Positions 17,541-26,700 of a stretch of 64,000 bases of DNA are shown one piece after another. The stretch lies in NCBI GenBank assembly GCA_017470245.1, contig JAFUEV010000003.1, positions 1 through 64,000 of the forward strand. Reading direction: 5' to 3'. The notes beneath the pieces were generated by a model. It was not told the origin of the DNA. It saw only the letters and a list, made by a program, of their open reading frames with translations, and ran no database searches. Position 1 is the first letter of the stretch, and the number at the start of each line of letters is the position of its first letter. A program made the translations under genes and the position numbers. This DNA is from a bacterium. GTDB lineage: Bacteria > Cyanobacteriota > Vampirovibrionia > Gastranaerophilales > Gastranaerophilaceae.

Positions 17541-18860
17541 TTATTTCTTTAACTCCTCAATAATTTCTTCAAATTTCATAAATCTTGATGCTTTAAACAA
17601 AATATTTGTACCTTTTTCAAAATTATTTTTTATATAATTTGCAAGCTCTATTTTGTTTTCAAAATGAATAGTTTTTATATTTTCGGGTTTTATATATTTG
17701 GCGAGTTCACCGATTGTTAATAAACAATCACAGTCAAATTTCTCTAAAAACTTGCCTGTTTGAGTATGGTATTCTTCTTCATTTAAGCCGAGTTCGCCCA
17801 TATCTCCAAGTACTACAGCTTTTGGTTTTGGAGTGTATGATAAAAATGTGTTCAAGGCTGCTTTTACTGATTCGGGGTTTGAATTATAACTGTCATTAAT
17901 TACTTTAAATCCGTTTATTTCCTGAATATCCCATCTTTTTTCAATAGGTGTAAATTCTTCCAAGCCTTTTTTGATTAATTCGGGAGTTAAGCCTGAATAT
18001 AAACCCGCTTCTATAACGCTCAGTGAATTTTGGATATTATGTTCGCCAGCTACATTTAATTTGTAGTCATTTCCTTTATATTCAAAAAAACAACTTTCGG
18101 AAGTCATTTCCTTTATATTTAAGTTTTTGTCTTCCAAACTGAAATATATGGTTTTATGCTTATTATCATTAATTTGTTTAATTAATTTGTTATCATGAGT
18201 GATTAAAATTCCATTGTCGGACAAATATTTTGTAATTTCAAATTTAGCCTTTGCAATATTTAAAAGGGAACCTAATCTGCCTATATGTGCGCTTCCTGCA
18301 TTTACTATTACTGCAATATCAGGTTGCGCATATTTAGAAAGCAATTCTATTTCTCCTAAACCACGCATTCCCATTTCTACAATTAAATATTTAGTATCGG
18401 ATTTCAGAGCAGAAAGAGTTTGACACAATCCGATTTCATTATTGTGGTTTAATTCAGACTTAACTGTTTTCCCTGCATTTTTAAATACACTGTACATCAT
18501 CTCTTTAACCGTTGTTTTTCCGCTACTTCCTGTTATTGCAATGGTAAACGGTTTTATTTTGTTTTTATAATAATTAGCTAGTTGAAGATATGCTTCTTTT
18601 GTATCTTTTACGTATAAAATAATTTGAGAATTGTCAAAAAATTTATTTTTATCAGAGGTGAAATAACCGGAAGCACCTGATTTAAGAGCAATTTCTATAA
18701 AATTTTCGCCGTCAAAACTTTCGCCTTTTAACGGAATGTATATTTCACCTTGTTTTATGCTTCTGGTATCTGTTGAAAATTCATAGTCGTTATTTTTTGT
18801 ATTGCTTTTTAATATTTCGGCTGATGTTGCTTTAATAATTTCATTCAAATTAAGTTTCAT
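17541..18860 (-). CDS. murF: UDP-N-acetylmuramoyl-tripeptide:D-Ala-D-Ala ligase MurF
   Basis: A Mur ligase that adds D-Ala-D-Ala to the UDP-muramoyl tripeptide. ATP loop AITGSSGKTTVKEMM, MGMRGLGEIELL, the SAHIGRLGS segment and NDSYNSNPESVKAAL are clear. I use ATG 18860 (439 residues, starting MKLNLNEI), preceded by GTGGGGA; a longer in-frame start at 18899 adds 13 residues that look unlike the family. It is the first gene of the minus-strand cell-wall cluster; MurE, MurC and MurB are not in this window. Confidence 0.93.
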   Translation of the reverse strand: MKLNLNEIIKATSAEILKSNTKNNDYEFSTDTRSIKQGEIYIPLKGESFDGENFIEIALKSGASGYFTSDKNKFFDNSQIILYVKDTKEAYLQLANYYKNKIKPFTIAITGSSGKTTVKEMMYSVFKNAGKTVKSELNHNNEIGLCQTLSALKSDTKYLIVEMGMRGLGEIELLSKYAQPDIAVIVNAGSAHIGRLGSLLNIAKAKFEITKYLSDNGILITHDNKLIKQINDNKHKTIYFSLEDKNLNIKEMTSESCFFEYKGNDYKLNVAGEHNIQNSLSVIEAGLYSGLTPELIKKGLEEFTPIEKRWDIQEINGFKVINDSYNSNPESVKAALNTFLSYTPKPKAVVLGDMGELGLNEEEYHTQTGKFLEKFDCDCLLTIGELAKYIKPENIKTIHFENKIELANYIKNNFEKGTNILFKASRFMKFEEIIEELKK

Positions 18861-18945
18861 ATTATCCCCACTCTTTAAAAATTTTATCATAAAACTCAAT
18901 TAAAAATTCAATTGTGAACAAACATTTAAAGGTAATATTTAAGGA

Positions 18946-18975
18946 TTGATTAGAAGGTTTTATTTGTATTACAAT
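18946..18975 (+). promoter_or_regulatory. Candidate promoter of der
   Basis: TTGATT at 18946-18951 and TACAAT at 18970-18975 are spaced by 18 bases, about 30 bases before the der start, in the divergent murF/der gap. Assigned by consensus likeness only. Confidence 0.4.
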
Positions 18976-19004
18976 AACAAATATAAGAATATGGAAAATA
19001 AATT

Positions 19005-20336
19005 ATGGCAAATAAACCTGTAGTAGCAATAGTAGGGCGTCCGAATGTCGGTAAATCAACATTTGTTAATCGTTTATTAGGCGAAAGGCATTCAATAGTT
19101 GATGATCAGGCAGGCGTAACTCGTGACAGAATTTATTTTGACGTTGAATGGATGGAAAAAGAATTTACCGTTATTGACACAGGTGGTATTATTCCGGGTG
19201 ACGAAGATGAAATAATGCTTAATATATTCACGCAGGCAAAAGTTGCTTGTGATGAAGCAGATAAAATTATTTTTATTGTTGACGGAAAAGATGGTTTAAA
19301 TCCTATAGATTACGATATCGCAAATGTTTTAAGAAAAAGCGGAAAAGAAGTCATACTTGCTGTTAATAAACTTGATTCCCCGGAAAAATTTATTAATGCA
19401 AGTGAGTTTTATGCACTATCTTTAGGTGAACCTATTGCAATATCTGCACTTCATGGTTCTGGTGGAGTAGGTGATTTGTTAGATATCGTAACAAAAGATT
19501 TTGGTTATGTAGAAAAAGAAGAAAAATCTGAAAATATTCGTATTGCAATTGTTGGAAAACCAAATGTAGGTAAATCTTCCATTGTAAATGCACTTTTAAA
19601 TAAAGAAAGAGTTATTGTTTCCAATGTTTCAGGTACGACTCGTGATGCAATAGACTCTAAAGTTAAATATGAAGGTGAAGAATTTATCCTTGTTGATACT
19701 GCAGGAATAAGGAAAAAATCAAAAGTTGATTGGGGTATCGAAAAATTTGCGGTTGATCGTTCTATTAGAGCAATTAGAAATTGTGATGTTGCTATTTTAG
19801 TTATAGATGCAACAGAAGGTATTACCGATCAGGATAAAAAAATAGCAGGAACAATTATAGATGCAGGTAAAGCTATTGTCCTTGCAGTTAATAAATGGGA
19901 TTTAATTGAGGATAAGCAATCTTCAACTATTAATAAATTTGAAAAAGAAATTGAACAGGAAATGCCGTTTTTAAGCTATGTTCCTAAGGTCTTTATAAGT
20001 GCAAAAACTAAACAAAGGCTGGTTAATCTTTATAAATTATCAAAAGAGGTGTATTCAGAGGCTACAAAACGAATTTCAACAAGTCTTTTAAATAAGGTTG
20101 TAATGGATGCTGTATCTATGACTCCGCCTGTAAGCATAAGAGGAAAACGTTTGAAATTATTTTATACAACACAGGTAAAAACGCAGCCCCCGACATTTGT
20201 TTTATTTATTAACAATGAGGATTTTCTCAAAGATAATTATACTAAATATTTGGAAAATAAACTTAGAGAGGCATTTGGTTTTAAAGGTACACCAATAAAA
20301 ATTCTTGCTAAAGAAAAGGGAGAAAAGAAACAATGA
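19005..20336 (+). CDS. der: Ribosome-assembly GTPase Der (EngA)
   Basis: A 443-residue protein with the unique double G-domain of Der. First GTPase: GRPNVGKSTFVNRL at 11-24, then DTGG and NKLD. Second GTPase: GKPNVGKSSIVNAL near 183, DTAGIRKKSK and NKWDL. A KH-like C-terminal domain follows from about 350. It matures the 50S subunit. The stop overlaps the plsY start by four bases (ATGA). Confidence 0.96.
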   Translation: MANKPVVAIVGRPNVGKSTFVNRLLGERHSIVDDQAGVTRDRIYFDVEWMEKEFTVIDTGGIIPGDEDEIMLNIFTQAKVACDEADKIIFIVDGKDGLNPIDYDIANVLRKSGKEVILAVNKLDSPEKFINASEFYALSLGEPIAISALHGSGGVGDLLDIVTKDFGYVEKEEKSENIRIAIVGKPNVGKSSIVNALLNKERVIVSNVSGTTRDAIDSKVKYEGEEFILVDTAGIRKKSKVDWGIEKFAVDRSIRAIRNCDVAILVIDATEGITDQDKKIAGTIIDAGKAIVLAVNKWDLIEDKQSSTINKFEKEIEQEMPFLSYVPKVFISAKTKQRLVNLYKLSKEVYSEATKRISTSLLNKVVMDAVSMTPPVSIRGKRLKLFYTTQVKTQPPTFVLFINNEDFLKDNYTKYLENKLREAFGFKGTPIKILAKEKGEKKQ

Positions 20337-20950
20337 TAAGCCCATCAATAATAATTACATTTGTTATCATATTTATAGTTGCCTATTTGATAGGTTCTAT
20401 ACCTACAGGTTATTTAATTGTAAAAAAGTTGAAAGGTATTGACATAAGAGAAACAGGCTCGGGTTCAACCGGAGCAACAAACGTTAAAAGGATATTGGGC
20501 ACGAAATGGTTTTTTATAGTAATGCTTTTAGATGGGATAAAAGGTATAATTCCTGTTGCATTGGCTGCTAATTTCTTTGACTTTTTTGATTTTGAAGGAA
20601 TAGCCCCTGTTATAGCTGCTCTTGCAGTAGTAATTGGTCATAGTAAATCTGTTTTCTTAGGCTTTACAGGTGGAAAGTCGGTTGCAACAGGTATTGGTAC
20701 TCTTATCGCTTTATGTTTACCTGTAGGGCTTATTGTTGCTGCAGTATGGGCAACAATAACATTTGCTACAAAATATGTTTCTTTAGGTTCTGTTATAGCA
20801 GTTACATTGGCGCCAATATTAATGAATGCGTTTAATCAAAATGTTTATTATATTTGTTTTGCTGCTTTATGTGCAGTATATGTAATTATTTTACATAAGG
20901 AAAATATTGTAAGATTAATTCAGGGAACGGAAAATAAAGTCAGAAAATAA
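20333..20950 (+). CDS. plsY: Glycerol-3-phosphate acyltransferase PlsY
   Basis: A 205-residue inner-membrane protein with about five helices. The three PlsY motifs are present: GSIPTGYLIVKKLKGIDIRE near 21, GSGSTGATNVKRILG near 42 and GHSKSVFLGFTGGKSVATG near 101. It acylates glycerol 3-phosphate from acyl phosphate, the first step of phospholipid synthesis. It overlaps der upstream and the malic enzyme gene by one base downstream. Confidence 0.95.
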   Translation: MISPSIIITFVIIFIVAYLIGSIPTGYLIVKKLKGIDIRETGSGSTGATNVKRILGTKWFFIVMLLDGIKGIIPVALAANFFDFFDFEGIAPVIAALAVVIGHSKSVFLGFTGGKSVATGIGTLIALCLPVGLIVAAVWATITFATKYVSLGSVIAVTLAPILMNAFNQNVYYICFAALCAVYVIILHKENIVRLIQGTENKVRK

Positions 20951-22449
20951 TGGCAAAGTACAACGGAATAAAAATAGTTTCAAAGGTAGAAGTCAAAGAT
21001 AAAAATGCACTTGCAATTGTTTATACGCCGGGTGTTGCTGCTTCTTGCTTGAAAATTAAAGATAATTCAGAAGATTCTTATAAATATACAAACAGAGAAA
21101 ATTCGGTTGCGGTTATATCTTTTGATTATCAAAATTCACTTGAGCGTGCAATATTTTTAAAGAGTGCACTTGGTATTGATGCATATCCCTTTGAAATTTC
21201 ATCAAAAGAGCCCGAAAAAATAAGACTCGTAGTTGAAAATATAGAACCGTCTTTTGGTGCCGTTGATTTAAGCCTTATCGAAGAAATTGTTAAAAATGTA
21301 GACTTTAATATTTCAATTCCTGTATTAAAAGGTGTTACCGAAAACCTCAAGGAATTTTTCTTATGTGTATCTAAAAATTTGTTTATGTTCAATTATGACA
21401 ATTTAAAAGGTTCTACAAATGAAAAATCACTGCAATTAAGAGAAATGGCAGGCGGTGTTGTTGAAATTGAACTTACGGAAGATAAACAGTTAAAACCTGT
21501 AGGAATAGTTTCTGATGGAAGTGCTGTTTTAGGTTTAGGTGATATAGGAGGACTTGCCGGACTTCCTGTTATGGAAGGTAAAGCTGTTTTATTTCAGGAG
21601 TTGGGAGATGTAAGTGCGCTTCCTTTATGCCTTAAAACTCAAAAGACTGATGAAATTGTAGAAATAGTTTTATTGCTGCAAAATTCATTTTCGGGTATAA
21701 ATTTAGAGGATATTAAAGCACCAAGATGTTTTGAAGTAGAAAATCAATTAATCGAAAAAGCACAAATACCAATATTTCATGATGACCAGCATGGTACTGC
21801 GATTGTTGTACTTGCTGCCTTGTTAAATGCATTGCATATTGCAAATAAAAAGGTTGAAGACATAAAAATAGTATTTTCAGGTGCAGGTGCTGCAGCTATT
21901 GCTGTTTGTAAATTAATTTTGGCGGTTGGCGCAAAAAATATTATAATGTTTGATATAGACGGAGCCATTTATAAAGGCAGGGAACAGAATAATTTTGCAC
22001 ATGAGGAAATATCTAAAAAAACTAATTTAAGTATGTTTAAAGGTACTTTAAAAGATGGGATAAAAGGTGCTGATGTATTTATAGGGTTATCTGCGCCGAA
22101 TCTTTTAAATGAAGAAATGATAAAGTCTATGAACAATAAAGCAATTGTCTTTGCACTTGCAAACCCGACACCTGAAATAATGCCTGATGTTGCTAAACAA
22201 TATGGTGCTTTTATAACCGCATCCGGAAGAAGTGATTTCCCTAATCAGATAAATAATTCACTTGTATTTCCGGGGTTGTTTAACGGTGTTCTTAAACATA
22301 ATATAAAGAAAATAACTGATGAAATAAAACTAAATTGTGCGTTTGCATTGGCATCAATGGTAAAAGATAATGAACTTTCGACCGAATATATTTTACCTGA
22401 CGCACTGGACAGACAAGTACCAAAAACAATTTCCGATAATGTAATATAA
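20950..22449 (+). CDS. NAD(P)-dependent malic enzyme with an internal duplication-like insert
   Basis: A 499-residue malic enzyme: malate to pyruvate plus CO2. Catalytic tyrosine in VYTPGVA (Y25), MEGKA lysine (K211), metal ligands in LEDI (253-254) and HDDQHGT (D278), and the GAGAAAIAVC nucleotide loop at 311. The common bacterial form is about 400 residues; here about 125 extra residues separate NSVAVISF (51-58) from VGIVSDGSAVLG (184-194). That insert (about 65-125) resembles residues 210-275 of the same protein: ERAIFLKSALGIDAYPFEIS against GKAVLFQELGDVSALPLCLK. It overlaps plsY by one base, so der-plsY-malic enzyme is one operon. Confidence 0.88.
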   Translation: MAKYNGIKIVSKVEVKDKNALAIVYTPGVAASCLKIKDNSEDSYKYTNRENSVAVISFDYQNSLERAIFLKSALGIDAYPFEISSKEPEKIRLVVENIEPSFGAVDLSLIEEIVKNVDFNISIPVLKGVTENLKEFFLCVSKNLFMFNYDNLKGSTNEKSLQLREMAGGVVEIELTEDKQLKPVGIVSDGSAVLGLGDIGGLAGLPVMEGKAVLFQELGDVSALPLCLKTQKTDEIVEIVLLLQNSFSGINLEDIKAPRCFEVENQLIEKAQIPIFHDDQHGTAIVVLAALLNALHIANKKVEDIKIVFSGAGAAAIAVCKLILAVGAKNIIMFDIDGAIYKGREQNNFAHEEISKKTNLSMFKGTLKDGIKGADVFIGLSAPNLLNEEMIKSMNNKAIVFALANPTPEIMPDVAKQYGAFITASGRSDFPNQINNSLVFPGLFNGVLKHNIKKITDEIKLNCAFALASMVKDNELSTEYILPDALDRQVPKTISDNVI

Positions 22450-22453
22450 AATC

Positions 22454-22483
22454 AGATAATAAAAAGGTTTATTTATATTATCT
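22454..22483. terminator. Convergent hairpin after malic enzyme
   Basis: AGATAATA (22454-22461) pairs with TATTATCT (22476-22483) between the malic enzyme stop and the end of the minus-strand nuclease gene. AT-rich and without a long T-run, so a moderate terminator candidate that overlaps the minus gene end. Confidence 0.4.
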
Positions 22484-23363
22484 TGTTTAATACTATATCT
22501 ATATTTTTTTCTGAAATGTCATTTGTATTCCAGTTTGTAAATAATAAGCTGGTTTGAATTTTATTTGTATATGTTTTTGATTTTAAATAGTATTCTTCAA
22601 AATCGATTTGTGATGTTGTTGTTAATTTTTGAATATCATTTAAAAAATCAATCATTGTTTCTTGTGAAAAATCAAGATATTTTATCTCAAATGAAATTTT
22701 ATTATCTAAATTTTCTTCAATAAATCTTAAATATTTGAAAAATTTTAGCCAATTATTTTTCCATAGCTTTAAGTATTTTTCATTTTTACTATGTTTGTTA
22801 CCGTTTGGTTGGCAACTGTATTTAAAATATTTTTGAGGAGCAAGTATTGTAAGTATGATTTTATTTTTGTCGTTTTTTCCTTCACCTTTTAAATACATAA
22901 AATAATTTTTTAATGCTTCAATTGCAGCATAAGAGGGAGGATTTGCCGCAGCTCTGTCCCATTGTTTTAGTTCAATAATATATGTTGTTTTTTTGTCTTT
23001 TAACAAAATATCTATATGACTCGGTTGATTTTTATCATGTATCGGATATTGATTTTCAATATTGAACATATCTTTATTAGTAAGAAAAATGAGTCTTTCA
23101 ATCATTTCTTCAAAGCGTTTTGTTGAAGAGTCAACTGTCATAATATTTTTATTGCCCTTTGTAGATTTTGGCGCTATTTTTGCTTTTTCTGTTTTTGATT
23201 TTACATTTTCTATTGTTATTTTTGCCAAAAATTCCAAAAAAGTGTTATCTAATTTATGAAAATTGTAGAAACCTGTCTTACAGTTTGTAAAACGTGTGTT
23301 ATCATTTATATTTTTTATAATATCAGTCAGACATTCAGTTGATTTTTTTTGTATGGTTGGCAT
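22473..23363 (-). CDS. PD-(D/E)XK nuclease-like protein
   Basis: A 296-residue protein. Residues 104-136 give the nuclease core: a QYP strand, D118 in HIDILL, and E131-L-K133 followed by QWD, which is the D...ExK arrangement. The ELKQWD form is like the nuclease domain that precedes DUF2075 helicases. The rest is lysine-rich with no membrane segment. It starts 21 bases after the stop of the large helicase gene upstream on the same strand, so the two probably work together. Nucleic-acid cleavage in defence is inferred from domain and neighbour. Confidence 0.65.
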   Translation of the reverse strand: MPTIQKKSTECLTDIIKNINDNTRFTNCKTGFYNFHKLDNTFLEFLAKITIENVKSKTEKAKIAPKSTKGNKNIMTVDSSTKRFEEMIERLIFLTNKDMFNIENQYPIHDKNQPSHIDILLKDKKTTYIIELKQWDRAAANPPSYAAIEALKNYFMYLKGEGKNDKNKIILTILAPQKYFKYSCQPNGNKHSKNEKYLKLWKNNWLKFFKYLRFIEENLDNKISFEIKYLDFSQETMIDFLNDIQKLTTTSQIDFEEYYLKSKTYTNKIQTSLLFTNWNTNDISEKNIDIVLNKII

Positions 23364-23384
23364 TTTAAAACTCCGTTTTAATTT

Positions 23385-26300
23385 TTATATCATTTCTGTA
23401 AATATAGTTTTAATTCTTTCAATGCAGCCTTGCTGACTTGTATACCATTCACGGAAAGACAATCTTTCTACGATAATACCGGTTCTTTCCATTAACGTTT
23501 GTTTTTTAATTTGAGTTTTATTAGTTCGTATATTATCTTCAACACCGTCGCATTCAACAATAATACTTCTGCCGGCAGGGTCTGTTACGATTAAATCCGA
23601 ACTTAAACCTGCAACTGTTTGACCCGCAATAACGCTAAAACCTTCATTTCTTAAAAATGCAGCAACTTCTTTTTCAAAACTGTTTTTATATATACTTTCA
23701 TCAATTCCAAGCTCATCATTTAATTTATTTCTGTCTATATATGCTTGAACATATTCTATATAATCTTTTAGAAGACCTTGTGGCAATGATTTGGGATTTT
23801 TAGAAAGAAATATTATCTGTTTCTTTTTAGCACGTGTTATAGCAACATTGAACAGATTTGGTATCTGTAAAAATGTTAAACTTTGATTGAAACTGTTATC
23901 TGCAACTGCCCAGGATAACATCATTATATCTCTTTCATCGCCTTGGAAGGTGTGAGCAGTACCTGCTTCTATCTTATGACGTCTTAAAACAGCCTCCGGA
24001 TATAATTGACCGAGAGCTTTCTTTATTAATTCAACCTGACCTCTAAACGGCGAAATAATTCCGACGGTTACAGGTTCATGATTTTCATCTTTTATTCTGT
24101 CATCTTCTTGCAATATTTCTTGGAGTCTTTGCATTATTGCTTCAACTTCTGGCATGTTTCTTGTCATTTCGGAATCGACTTTTCCGTCTTCAACACGAAT
24201 AAGCTCTAATACCTTTTTATCGTTACATTGTGACATAATTCTTATTCTGTCACCGTAAAATTCTTTGTTGCTGAAATCTATAATAGGTGCATAGCTTCTG
24301 AAATGTTCATCCAATAATACAGGCTTTGTTGAATAGTAGTTTGCCAAATCGAACATGGAATTTGTTCTGAATTTCCACATTAATTGATATTTATCGGGAA
24401 TTTCATACTGGCTTAAAAATGATTGTTCTTTTGATTTTTCAAGGAATGATAAATGCGGTAATTGTTTATCGTCACCAACGATAACAGCCTTTTTGCATCT
24501 GTATAGTATAGGTACACAACTTGCAATATCGCATTGAGATGCTTCATCTATAATTGCAACATCAAACATTCCAGGTTTTAAAGGTAAAGAATCAGATACC
24601 GCATAACTTGTTACGCACCAGCACGGGAATGCTTCCAGTAACGGTTTAAAATCTTCATCTTCAAGAAGTCTGTTTTGTAGGTTTTTCTTTCTTGTTGTTA
24701 ATGCTTTTGTATGAACGATTAATCTTTGGCGTTTAACCTGATCACGCAATAATCCTTTTAAAGAATTTCTTCTTTTACCTTTTAAAATTTCTATTGCAAG
24801 GGTTCTTTGTTTCTTTTTCAGAATTTTTATTTCTGTTAACAGGTTATGGATATTGCCTATTTTATATATTTGAGTTTCTGTATATCTGGCTTGTGTTGCA
24901 AGTCTTGCAGTTTCAAGCTCCATTTTTAAACGCTCAAGGTTTTCAAAATCAGGTTTGAAGTCTTTATTTTGTATTATTTTTTTTAATTGGTGATTTGCGT
25001 ATTTTGTTGATATATCAGCAAAAAATCCTTGTTTTTCGGTATTTTTTTCAAGGTTTTTTATTGCTCCTTCAATATCCTCAACTTCTTGCATAGTTAGTTT
25101 TCCTGTTAGAAATTGCATATTGCCGAGTTGTTTTTCTTTTTCATCATGTTCTTTTATTATTTTTTGCCAATCCTGTTCCAGTTTGATGATTTCTTCACAT
25201 TGATTTTCTTTTTCTTTGATGGTTGCAAGGAGTTTTCTCATATCATCAACATCAACAAGAATTGAATTTTCAAAATCAGTATCCAAATCAACTTTGTTGG
25301 AGATTAAATCTTGCAGGTCAAATGATAATTGTTTTTGATAATTTGCTCTTCCTGCCCTTAAAGCAAGATATGGGGCACCGAAATCATTCAATCTGTTTGC
25401 AACAACGTCTGTTGCTTTATCCATTCTTGATGCAACTAAAACCGTTTTGCCGTTTGAAATTAAGTGACATATCAAATTAACAATAGTTTGTGATTTACCT
25501 GTACCGGGCGGGCCGTATACTGATAAAATTGTATTGTCTTCAAGATTTCTTATAACATCCTCTTGCGAATCACTCAATGATAAAGGTGTAATAGCTGCAA
25601 AGTCTTTATTTGAGTTATCTTTTATTATTTTAGATGCAGATTTACCTTGAAGATATTCTTCATTTACAAGTGTTAATGCGGTTTCCCTTATTATACCCGA
25701 CGGTTTTTCGGCAATCTGCATTAATTCATAAAGTACACCTGCGGTTACTAAAGGTCGTTTTGTTAGAATTATTGCACTTTTATTAGTTAAAACTACTTTA
25801 TCTGCTTTTAATTTTGGTTTTGGTTTTTCGTTTTCCACAACTTCTATTGCTTCTTCCAAGTTCTCAAAATTGATTTTTTTATCTTCGTAAAATTCTGAAC
25901 CGTCATCTTGTACGTTATTTTCAAGATTTTCTTCTTCGTTTAATTCAAATTCCAAATCAGGAATTAATGATTTTAATGTTGTAAGGAATATATTTAATTC
26001 TTCTTCTTTCAAAGGTAACTTGGGAACAACATCTAATAAACCGTCTAACATATTATCTATTTCGTCTTCTTCTCCGGATAAGTTCATTAAACTTGTCAGA
26101 GCGGCTGTATTTAAAGATAATCCTTCTTCTTGAACGGAACATTCAATGTTCATTCCCACACGTTCTAATTTACATGTAGAATATAATAACGGGGTTAAAA
26201 ATTCATTTTTACGTTTTGTTTTTGCATTTTTACCCACTAAAAATAGGTAACCGTATATTAAATATTTGTCTTTTTGGCTATTTTCGCTTAAGAGCATTAA

Positions 26301-26570
26301 TTCTGTTAAATAAGAATCGGAACCATCTAATTTTAATGCTTGAGGATAGTTTGTGAATAGTTTTTCATTATCAGTGATAAGAGGTGTATCACTCTGTTTT
26401 TCGGTTTGAGATTCCAAAAAAATCCATTTATTATCTTTGTCTTGTTTTAAATTTCTAAAGGTAGAACTTTGTACTTCTTCTCTTACACAGTCGTGAAGAT
26501 ATAAACAAAGTCTTTTAATAAAACTGTTATTAAATGCCGAATTTAAAATTTTAGTAGCTTCCTGAAGCAT
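23385..26570 (-). CDS. Large SF1 (DNA2/UPF1-like) helicase with C-terminal REase-like domain
   Basis: A 1061-residue protein. The N-terminal third (to about 330) is an unassigned acidic region. Walker A GPPGTGKSQT near 352 follows SDSQEDVI, a Q-motif-like start. A long helical insertion (about 430-640) precedes motif II IIDEASQCD near 671 and GDDKQLPHL near 699. Later SF1 motifs are LDEHFRS, AGTAHTFQGDERD and FNVAITRAKKK. The C-terminus (about 970-1061) resembles the MTES_1575/Vsr-like nuclease domain: FEKEVAAFL, LIVTDPAGRSIIVECDG, MERTGI and LSFREWYTS. It leads a two-gene minus-strand unit with the PD-(D/E)XK protein. Helicases of this build are common in defence loci. Confidence 0.82.
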   Translation of the reverse strand: MLQEATKILNSAFNNSFIKRLCLYLHDCVREEVQSSTFRNLKQDKDNKWIFLESQTEKQSDTPLITDNEKLFTNYPQALKLDGSDSYLTELMLLSENSQKDKYLIYGYLFLVGKNAKTKRKNEFLTPLLYSTCKLERVGMNIECSVQEEGLSLNTAALTSLMNLSGEEDEIDNMLDGLLDVVPKLPLKEEELNIFLTTLKSLIPDLEFELNEEENLENNVQDDGSEFYEDKKINFENLEEAIEVVENEKPKPKLKADKVVLTNKSAIILTKRPLVTAGVLYELMQIAEKPSGIIRETALTLVNEEYLQGKSASKIIKDNSNKDFAAITPLSLSDSQEDVIRNLEDNTILSVYGPPGTGKSQTIVNLICHLISNGKTVLVASRMDKATDVVANRLNDFGAPYLALRAGRANYQKQLSFDLQDLISNKVDLDTDFENSILVDVDDMRKLLATIKEKENQCEEIIKLEQDWQKIIKEHDEKEKQLGNMQFLTGKLTMQEVEDIEGAIKNLEKNTEKQGFFADISTKYANHQLKKIIQNKDFKPDFENLERLKMELETARLATQARYTETQIYKIGNIHNLLTEIKILKKKQRTLAIEILKGKRRNSLKGLLRDQVKRQRLIVHTKALTTRKKNLQNRLLEDEDFKPLLEAFPCWCVTSYAVSDSLPLKPGMFDVAIIDEASQCDIASCVPILYRCKKAVIVGDDKQLPHLSFLEKSKEQSFLSQYEIPDKYQLMWKFRTNSMFDLANYYSTKPVLLDEHFRSYAPIIDFSNKEFYGDRIRIMSQCNDKKVLELIRVEDGKVDSEMTRNMPEVEAIMQRLQEILQEDDRIKDENHEPVTVGIISPFRGQVELIKKALGQLYPEAVLRRHKIEAGTAHTFQGDERDIMMLSWAVADNSFNQSLTFLQIPNLFNVAITRAKKKQIIFLSKNPKSLPQGLLKDYIEYVQAYIDRNKLNDELGIDESIYKNSFEKEVAAFLRNEGFSVIAGQTVAGLSSDLIVTDPAGRSIIVECDGVEDNIRTNKTQIKKQTLMERTGIIVERLSFREWYTSQQGCIERIKTIFTEMI

Positions 26571-26664
26571 AGTTTCCCCTATTTAACATAAATTAAGGTA
26601 ATTATAGCATTTTTATCGGACATGTTAAAGCAAATCAGCCTAAAATATTTAAAATTCATACAAA

Positions 26665-26699
26665 AACAGTATTTTAGTATATACGAATAATATACTGTT
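26665..26699 (-). terminator. Terminator of bioB (paralog 1)
   Basis: AACAGTAT (26665-26672) pairs with ATACTGTT (26692-26699), directly after the bioB stop on the minus strand, and the minus-strand sequence beyond the stem begins TTTTTG. Good position for the bioB transcript. Confidence 0.5.
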
Positions 26700-26700
26700 C

